NCBI GenBank assembly: GCA_937920335.1
Contig: CALGUT010000528.1
Span: 1-6,785 of the forward strand
DNA: 6,785 nucleotides
From: an uncultured Opitutales bacterium
GTDB taxonomy: Bacteria; Verrucomicrobiota; Verrucomicrobiia; Opitutales; UBA2995
Direction: 5' to 3'
Shown: piece after piece, positions 1-5,681 of the stretch
Layout: each line of letters opens with the position of its first letter
Numbering within the stretch: the first letter of the stretch is position 1
Program-made: the position numbers and the translations under genes
The notes under the pieces: generated by a model
Databases searched by the model: none
What the model was told of the DNA's origin: nothing
Seen by the model: the letters and a program-made list of their open reading frames with translations, nothing else

Positions 1-1042
1 TACCATCCCGTAACCCCCCATTTGAATTGAAGAAAATACCATCGGTTCCAGCCAGTCCCTCGTGGGTGCCTTGAGTCGCTCCGTTATCACTCGTAACGAT
101 GAAGATGGTATCATCATCAAGACCCAGATCTGAAACGAGATCCATCGCACGACCAACATCTCGGTCCATACGTGTAATCATGGCTGCATAAGCCGCTTGC
201 GGTTTAAAATGTGGAATGTAACCCTTCCCCCCTTTGTAAGGAGGGTCATTCCACTCACCGATATATTCCTCAAGTGAATCATCCGGAACCTGCAGCGCTA
301 CATGGGGTACCGTAGTTGGCCAGTAGAGAAAAAATGGTTTCTCTTTATTGTCTCGAATAAAATTGAGCGCCTGATCGGAAATTAAATCAGCCGAGTATTC
401 ATTTCCCTCAAACCGTTTATAACTCGCTGGATCATCGGGATCTTCGTCATCACGAAAACCGTCGTGAGCAGAAAACGGAGGATTATCGAGTTCGATAACC
501 TTGTCGTCGTCCCAAAGGTAAGTCGGGTAAAAATTATGGGCAACGGCCTGGCAGTTGTAGCCAAACCAACGGTCAAATCCTTGCCGCAATGGTTCACCTG
601 TTGAATCAGGTCCGCCCAATCCCCACTTTCCAAAACCACCCGTCACATAACCAGCATCCTGCATGACTTCAGCGAGAGTCACTTCCGCATCGGGAAGAGG
701 AAACTGACCTTCTATCTCAGGCTTACCGATGACTCGCCCCGTCCCCATTCCGCGGTTATTGCGTATATAGGTATGCCCCGGGTTCTTGCCGGTCATGAGC
801 ACGCTTCGGGAAGGAGCACATACTGCGTTACCCGCATAGTGGGCGGTAAATTTCATTCCCTCCTTCGCCATGCGATCAATATGAGGGGTCTTGATCTTCT
901 CCTGCCCATAGCAGCCTAGATCTCCATATCCGAGATCATCAGCGACAATAAATACTACATTGGGCATCCGGGCAGAAACTGCCGAACAAAGACTTACAAG
1001 GAGAAATACAACCAGCAACCAAGTGGAAAAAAACTTATTCAT
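1..1042 (-). CDS. Secreted sulfatase with C-A-P-S-R motif, 3' partial (C-terminus beyond left edge)
   Basis: The frame is open from the ATG at 1042 to the left edge: 347 codons without a stop, so the C-terminal third to quarter is missing. The start gives a classical Sec signal peptide (Lys3, hydrophobic residues 8-19, likely cleavage after AVSA at residue 24), predicting a soluble periplasmic or secreted enzyme, unlike the lipoprotein sulfatase two genes upstream. Motifs: VADDLGYGDLG (metal ligands Asp35, Asp36), CAPSRSVLMTGK (Cys75 to become formylglycine, Arg79), GKWGLGG (Lys139, with Gly141 where the other two sulfatases have His), TTVPH (His247) and TSDNGA (Asp319, Asn320). The AHNFYPTYLW segment (168-177) recalls a PVC/Bacteroidota sulfatase subgroup with AHN-xYP-xLW and GKWGLG; that is from memory and tentative. 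The late catalytic Lys would lie off the window. Its ATG overlaps the stop of the cytochrome gene by 8 bases, suggesting translational coupling. Substrate unknown. Confidence 0.93.
   Translation of the reverse strand, partial: MNKFFSTWLLVVFLLVSLCSAVSARMPNVVFIVADDLGYGDLGCYGQEKIKTPHIDRMAKEGMKFTAHYAGNAVCAPSRSVLMTGKNPGHTYIRNNRGMGTGRVIGKPEIEGQFPLPDAEVTLAEVMQDAGYVTGGFGKWGLGGPDSTGEPLRQGFDRWFGYNCQAVAHNFYPTYLWDDDKVIELDNPPFSAHDGFRDDEDPDDPASYKRFEGNEYSADLISDQALNFIRDNKEKPFFLYWPTTVPHVALQVPDDSLEEYIGEWNDPPYKGGKGYIPHFKPQAAYAAMITRMDRDVGRAMDLVSDLGLDDDTIFIVTSDNGATQGTHEGLAGTDGIFFNSNGGLRDG
1035..1042 (-). other. 8-base stop/start overlap (ATGAATAA) between cytochrome and sulfatase genes
   Basis: On the minus strand the octamer ATGAATAA holds the sulfatase start (ATG) and, in another frame, the cytochrome stop (TAA). 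Both reading frames are well supported by protein motifs on each side, so the overlap is real and ties the two genes to one transcript. It suggests coupled translation and a roughly matched output of the two proteins. Confidence 0.85.
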
Positions 1043-4000
1043 CTCCCTTTAATGACACCAGATAGTCAATGAGCGAAGTAAATTCACCGACTGTCAAACC
1101 GCTTGCCAAACCGGGAGGCATTAATGAATTAGGTAAATGATCTTCCTTGGCCACATCCCCTCGCTTCAATTGGCTGGCTTGTCCAGCAATGTCGCGAACC
1201 GTAACGATTCCATCGGCTTCTGCAGTGACAAACCCCATCATAGCTGATCCATCTTTCATCGTGAATAGGGAGGTCTGAAATCCTTGGGCCACCACCTTGT
1301 TCGGTTCGAGTATCGAATCGATCAAGTAATCACGGGTAAACTTCGCACCGGCAGATCCAAGATAAGGACCCTTTTGTTCCGCGTCCATATCCACTGCATG
1401 GCAGGCAATACAACCGACTCGGGTAAACACCTGTTTTCCGTAGGCCGGATCATCGCGATTCTTCATGGCTGCCTCGAAGACTTCGACCGTCGTCAATTCC
1501 ATCACCTTAGGTCCGGTATCGAGGGTCGAAGCAACTTCAGCCTGCGCATTCTCTGCCGCGTGAATCAGGTCATCGTTGTCTGAATTAAGACCGACTTCGA
1601 TCTGTTGTTCAAAGCCCGATAATTTAAGATCCGCTAACGCTTGAAAGAAACCGATTTCACGAGGGTTTTCACTTACCATCTTGGAAACACCCTCTCGCCA
1701 CTGGTCTTTTGCCAAGGGCGAAACAAGCATCGTTAGCAGTGCCCGCCAGGAAATACGACTTTCAGTGTCGCTTGCTGATGCAGCAATCTTACGAAGGGGT
1801 TTTAGTTCTAGACCCCGTTGGGTCTCGTTCACAAAATCACTAACAAATTGTTCGGTTCCTTCTGGTGGCTCCGACTGGTCCATCCACGAAGCCAATACTT
1901 CAATACGCGCGTCACTGCGCAGCGTCGCATTGTCCCGCATCAGAGCACGGTAACACTCCAGACGCTGGGTCCAGTTTCTGGAAGGATCTTTGGCAGCATC
2001 CACCAACAAACGGATGTCCGCATCCGTGGGCGTCAATAGTCCTAACGCTGCAAGAACAGGATCCAGTCCTTCTAATTTTAGCTCGCTTACCGCGATTCGG
2101 TTTTTCGCCAACCCTTCCAAATAGGTGCCTTGCCGTTCTTCCGGAATATTCGAAAACTCCGATTCAAGAACCGCCAAGATTCCTTTGCTAAGAAACCAAG
2201 TAATTAGCTCGAAATACGGTCCCCGGTCATCTGGACGGGTACCCCACCAACTGAGCATATCCCAGGGCTTTTCCTGAAAATGTAACCGGGCCATTGCCTG
2301 TAACGCATCGAAATGAAGATCAGTATCATCCGTCGCCTTGACGACTTCCATAAGCCCATGAACAGCCTCCACCCGATACATACGTTTGAGCGCAGAGAGA
2401 GCCAGTTGCCGTGTCGCAGCATCGTCCAGCGCAGCAAGACAAGCATCCACATCTTCGAGTGATACGAGTGTCGCAGTCGCAGTGTGACGAATACGAGGCG
2501 AGACTTCGGCCTGGGTCCACTTGGTCGATGCAGCTAGTATCTTAGATGCTGTCGTGGAATCTCCTATACGCTCCAATCCAATCAGCGCTTGAAGTACCAC
2601 ACGAGGGTCTTTGTCACTGAGTGACTTCACGTAAAGATCTACAGGAACATTATCGAGTTCATCCATACGATCGGTCATAGCGCGAAGAGCGAATTCCCGA
2701 ATCGTTTCATCCTTAACCAAGGCTGCTAATCCGGGCGTACTCTTCGCACCCAATAATTGTTTGTAGGTGAAGACTGCCGCTACCCGGCCATACAATGGGC
2801 GGGAGACATCCTCCGCTATCGCCAGCAAGGACTTCTCCAGGCTGGTGCTACCACCACCCCGTTTCAGGATCTCTTGCTGTGTTTCTATTCGCTGCACAGC
2901 ACTCCTTGAACCGATCAACTTAAGCAAATCCATGTCACTCGCCTTTGTTACATCCTGATAGCTCGCAGGCGTCTCGCCAGGAGCAGTGGCTACGAGCACA
3001 GCACCCACTGCGGTATCCGGTCCGGCAAACTTGAATTTACCATTTCTCCAATCCGCCATGTACAAGCGCGAAAATCCATCAACATCTACACCGGTGGCAC
3101 GTGGCAACACCTCAAATACTTCCTGAGCAGGTCCAAAGCTTTCTTCATCCCGCGGCAGATCATGGTAATACACATGACCGGTCGTCCAATCCGTCGTGTA
3201 AAGCATGTCGCCAAAGTTCCCAGGAAAGCCCGGTTCATGAATGTAGGCACCTCCCGTTCCGGATCCACCCCCGTAGTCCTTGAGTGGTGCTATTGCTTCG
3301 TCCTCGAAATTCTTGTACAAACGAGGATAACCATGGTCCCCTAAAGAAGTAAAATGGTGGAGCCGCGTATTCCAACCTTTTCCATCGTTGGTATTATCAC
3401 GGCTGAATATATCCATGTAGGGAGAGATCCCGAGATTGTAGATATTGCGAACCATCAGCGCATAGGGCTCCAACTCAGATCCATCGGGACGCACTCTTAC
3501 AACTCCGCCTCCATGCAAGGTGTAGGTGCTTCCATCTGCCGCCCGGGCGTTGGTCATTCCGAAATCGCCTACCGCGATGTAAAGCCAACCATCGATCCCC
3601 ATCGTCACACCGTTCGTAGTATGATCAGCACCACGTGGATGCTCAATACCTCCCCCTAGACCTTGGATCAGTAGCTTCTCTTCATCAGCAACTCCATCGC
3701 CATCGGTATCACGGAAGGAACTCAGGTAAGGAGGATGAATCAGATAGTAGGTATTTCCCACCCACTCGCCACCACGGGGACTATCCACATCGGGAATGAA
3801 ATGCTGAAACTCATCGGCCACGCCATCACCGTCTGTATCCGTCGCACGAATAACCCGCCCCATGCCAGGGTCTTTTCCAAGCGATCCATTCTGATCCGAG
3901 GATACATAGACATCCCCATTTGCCGCGACCGTAATAGCAGCCAGGTAATCGACGTTCGGGGGCATGGCAAACTCCTGAACCTTAAAGCCATCCGGAGCGG

Positions 4001-4055
4001 CAAAAGAGACGGCAGTCCCAAGACATGTGAAAAATACGAAGTTAACGAAACGCAT
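1035..4055 (-). CDS. PVC-type haem-binding protein: dehydrogenase-like beta-propeller, HEAT-like region, CxxCH cytochrome
   Basis: Secreted 1006-residue multidomain protein. The ATG at 4055 gives a signal peptide (hydrophobic residues 4-18, likely cut near SFA/APDGF); a TTG start at 4118 would bury it. Residues about 22-360 resemble the Pirellula/Verrucomicrobium-type N-terminal 'membrane-bound dehydrogenase' domain, a beta-propeller related to sorbosone/glucose dehydrogenases: EHPRGADHTTNG, GWLYIAVGDFG, GGGVVRVRPDGSELEPYA and RNIYNLGISP (Arg203, Asn204). Two DTDGDGVAD loops (residues 73-81 and 116-124) look like calcium sites. Residues about 370-850 are helical and HEAT-like, with poorly conserved repeats. 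Residues about 865-1006 form a c-type cytochrome: CIACH (Cys882, Cys885, His886) with Met979 in SLMPPGLASG as probable sixth ligand, ending in SLIDYLVSL. Known proteins of this architecture are abundant in PVC bacteria but largely uncharacterised; oxidation of a sugar or aldehyde with electron transfer through haem is a family-based guess. It sits between sulfatase genes and its stop overlaps the next start, so a role in the same glycan pathway is likely. Confidence 0.93.
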   Translation of the reverse strand: MRFVNFVFFTCLGTAVSFAAPDGFKVQEFAMPPNVDYLAAITVAANGDVYVSSDQNGSLGKDPGMGRVIRATDTDGDGVADEFQHFIPDVDSPRGGEWVGNTYYLIHPPYLSSFRDTDGDGVADEEKLLIQGLGGGIEHPRGADHTTNGVTMGIDGWLYIAVGDFGMTNARAADGSTYTLHGGGVVRVRPDGSELEPYALMVRNIYNLGISPYMDIFSRDNTNDGKGWNTRLHHFTSLGDHGYPRLYKNFEDEAIAPLKDYGGGSGTGGAYIHEPGFPGNFGDMLYTTDWTTGHVYYHDLPRDEESFGPAQEVFEVLPRATGVDVDGFSRLYMADWRNGKFKFAGPDTAVGAVLVATAPGETPASYQDVTKASDMDLLKLIGSRSAVQRIETQQEILKRGGGSTSLEKSLLAIAEDVSRPLYGRVAAVFTYKQLLGAKSTPGLAALVKDETIREFALRAMTDRMDELDNVPVDLYVKSLSDKDPRVVLQALIGLERIGDSTTASKILAASTKWTQAEVSPRIRHTATATLVSLEDVDACLAALDDAATRQLALSALKRMYRVEAVHGLMEVVKATDDTDLHFDALQAMARLHFQEKPWDMLSWWGTRPDDRGPYFELITWFLSKGILAVLESEFSNIPEERQGTYLEGLAKNRIAVSELKLEGLDPVLAALGLLTPTDADIRLLVDAAKDPSRNWTQRLECYRALMRDNATLRSDARIEVLASWMDQSEPPEGTEQFVSDFVNETQRGLELKPLRKIAASASDTESRISWRALLTMLVSPLAKDQWREGVSKMVSENPREIGFFQALADLKLSGFEQQIEVGLNSDNDDLIHAAENAQAEVASTLDTGPKVMELTTVEVFEAAMKNRDDPAYGKQVFTRVGCIACHAVDMDAEQKGPYLGSAGAKFTRDYLIDSILEPNKVVAQGFQTSLFTMKDGSAMMGFVTAEADGIVTVRDIAGQASQLKRGDVAKEDHLPNSLMPPGLASGLTVGEFTSLIDYLVSLKGDE
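1043..1050 (-). promoter_or_regulatory. Possible Shine-Dalgarno for the downstream sulfatase, inside the cytochrome gene
   Basis: Read on the minus strand, AAAGGGAG lies directly before the ATG at 1042. GGGAG matches the anti-Shine-Dalgarno core, but it touches the start codon, whereas 5-9 bases of spacing is usual. It may help ribosomes that have just terminated on the cytochrome stop (bases 1037-1035) to restart. It is the only purine-rich candidate seen before a start in this window. Confidence 0.3.
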
Positions 4056-4152
4056 AGTAGTAAGTAATAGTTCTAAAGGTAAATCGGCAAAGTCAGGGCC
4101 TTGGTTGACGAAAGTCAATCAAGAGACTGGTGAAACTACACCGAACTTGCTT
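4056..4152 (-). other. 97-base intergenic gap between lipoprotein sulfatase and cytochrome genes
   Basis: The only sizeable non-coding stretch in the window. It has no T-run terminator and no strong Shine-Dalgarno; the bases just before the cytochrome ATG are A/T-rich. On the minus strand, TTGCCG and TATTAC (about 15 bases apart) are a poor match to a sigma-70 promoter. A short hairpin lies in the middle. An internal promoter or a processing site is possible but unproven. Confidence 0.4.
4103..4120. repeat. Short inverted repeat, possible hairpin
   Basis: TTGAC-GAAA-GTCAA is a perfect 5-base inverted repeat around a 4-base loop. As plus-strand RNA it extends to 7 pairs with one G-U and a GNRA (GAAA) loop; as minus-strand RNA, the operon sense, the loop is UUUC and the outer pairs are broken by an A-C mismatch. 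No U-run follows, so it is not a standard terminator. It could be a small operator, an mRNA processing element or chance. Confidence 0.3.
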
Positions 4153-5664
4153 CTAAAGTGCATCAGACACCGGCTTCCAATCCGGTATCCCCTTTTCTTT
4201 TAGCTGCTTCTCATAACGAACTACCTGCGGGTGGGTCGGCGAATAGTCGGCATCCTCATTGACCATGAACGGTAGCGTCTCTTTCCACCAGGTATCGTAA
4301 ACCTCGCGGAGCTCAGCGACGACCTCTGGGTGCTCTGCAGAGACATCGATCTTCTCGTAGGGATCGGCCACAATGTCGTAGAGCTCCTGGTTGTTTACAA
4401 ACCGCCACCGCTGAGTCCTTACCGCGCAATCCTTAAACTTGCTGCCATTAGGATCTTCTCCTTTTTCCCAACGGCCTTTGTGAACGAACAGATGACGGTC
4501 TTCCCAGTCGGCGTCCGGATTCTCCAAAAGCGGCAGCATTGAACGGCCATCGATAGCTTGAATGCCTTCGGGGATGGTAGCACCGGCGAGTTCAGTAAAG
4601 GTCTTAAAAAAGTCGATATGCGCGGTCAGAGAATTGATATCAACGCCTTCCCCCAACACACCTTTCCACCTCCAAAAAGCGGGTACGTGCGTTCCTCCCT
4701 CGAAAGGAGAGCCTTTGCCGGTTTTGAATCCGGCGGTCCAATGAGTCACCGGGTTCCCATTCAACTTGCCACTTCGCCCCGCTTGTCCGTTATCGGTCAT
4801 AAAGATGACCAGCGTATTGTCCCACGCATTCCAGGCATCGAGCTTATCCATTAGCAGACCAAAGTTATAATCGATATTTTCAACCATGCCATAACGACCC
4901 GCCGTATTTGCATCGTAGCCAAGGTCGATCCAACGTTGGCGGTACTTTTCTGGCGCGATCATGGGACCATGGGGCGCGTTCGGCGTAATGTAGGCGAAAT
5001 AGGGGGTCTTGGAATCGTGATTCTTTTTGATCCATCCCAAGGCACTTTGAAAAAACACATCGGTACAGAAACCTCGAGTCTGCACGAGCGTATCATTGTG
5101 CAGAATAACGTTATCGAAATAACGTCCCTCTTTTTCCTGATTCGGCGGAAAATCTGCACAGCTTCCTTCGTAACTCTGGCCAATCCCACCTGCTCCATGA
5201 ATGAATGTTTCGGTAAACCCACGACTGTAGGGTTGATACTTGTCTTCGTCGCCCAAATGCCATTTACCGAAAATCCCGGTTTCGTATCCTGCATCTCTGA
5301 GGACTTCCGCTATGGTCGTAGTTGAAAGAGCCATACGTTCTCGTTCTTTAATCGTATGAGTCACGCCATTACGAAACTCATGCCGCCCACTCATGATCGC
5401 AGAACGGGTCGGCGCACAAGTCGGACTTACATGAAATTCTGTAAAGCGCGTGGATAGACCGTAGAAACGATCGAGGTTCGGAGTCTTTAGAATCGGGTTT
5501 CCAAGAACGGATAGATCTCCCATTCCCTGATCATCCGTCATGACCAAAATTATATTGGGTCGGCTACCGAGCAAGGATTCTGAGGCTTGCTCAGTGGCTG
5601 GCTTGCTACATGCCGCAAGTAAAGCGCAGATAGAGCTCAAGAGTATCAGGGTAGGTATTTTCAT
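4153..5664 (-). CDS. Lipoprotein sulfatase with C-A-P-T-R active-site motif
   Basis: Complete 503-residue sulfatase, the usual length for the family. The ATG at 5664 was chosen because it gives a lipoprotein signal peptide: Lys2, a hydrophobic run, then lipobox LAAC with Cys19 as the likely lipidated residue. A longer reading from a TTG at 5739 adds 25 mostly polar or basic residues, overlaps gene A and hides the signal, so it is rejected. Motifs in order: VMTDDQG (metal ligands Asp44, Asp45), CAPTRSAIMSGR (Cys83 to become formylglycine, Arg87), GKWHLGD (Lys134, His136), NAPHGP (His232), MTDNGQ (Asp291, Asn292), KTGKGSPFEGG (Lys314/Lys317) and a C-terminal subdomain ending near WKPVSDAL. All core catalytic positions are present, so it is probably active if a formylglycine-generating enzyme exists in the cell. 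Membrane tethering, in the periplasm or at the cell surface, follows from the lipobox. No clear Shine-Dalgarno precedes the start. Likely acts on a sulfated polysaccharide or its oligosaccharides; the substrate is not inferable here. Confidence 0.95.
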   Translation of the reverse strand: MKIPTLILLSSICALLAACSKPATEQASESLLGSRPNIILVMTDDQGMGDLSVLGNPILKTPNLDRFYGLSTRFTEFHVSPTCAPTRSAIMSGRHEFRNGVTHTIKERERMALSTTTIAEVLRDAGYETGIFGKWHLGDEDKYQPYSRGFTETFIHGAGGIGQSYEGSCADFPPNQEKEGRYFDNVILHNDTLVQTRGFCTDVFFQSALGWIKKNHDSKTPYFAYITPNAPHGPMIAPEKYRQRWIDLGYDANTAGRYGMVENIDYNFGLLMDKLDAWNAWDNTLVIFMTDNGQAGRSGKLNGNPVTHWTAGFKTGKGSPFEGGTHVPAFWRWKGVLGEGVDINSLTAHIDFFKTFTELAGATIPEGIQAIDGRSMLPLLENPDADWEDRHLFVHKGRWEKGEDPNGSKFKDCAVRTQRWRFVNNQELYDIVADPYEKIDVSAEHPEVVAELREVYDTWWKETLPFMVNEDADYSPTHPQVVRYEKQLKEKGIPDWKPVSDAL

Positions 5665-5681
5665 GGTATGGGTAATTCTGC

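Noticed and set aside
382..639. An 85-codon minus-strand open frame in a different frame from the left-edge sulfatase
   Set aside because: It is a shadow: the sulfatase frame runs uninterrupted from 1042 to base 1 with all expected motifs, so there is no frameshift here.
4056..4118. N-terminal extension of the cytochrome protein from a TTG start
   Set aside because: The added 21 residues precede and would mask a good Sec signal peptide that starts at the ATG at 4055.
4103..4120. Rho-independent terminator
   Set aside because: The stem is only five perfect pairs, has little G/C, and has no U-run after it on either strand.
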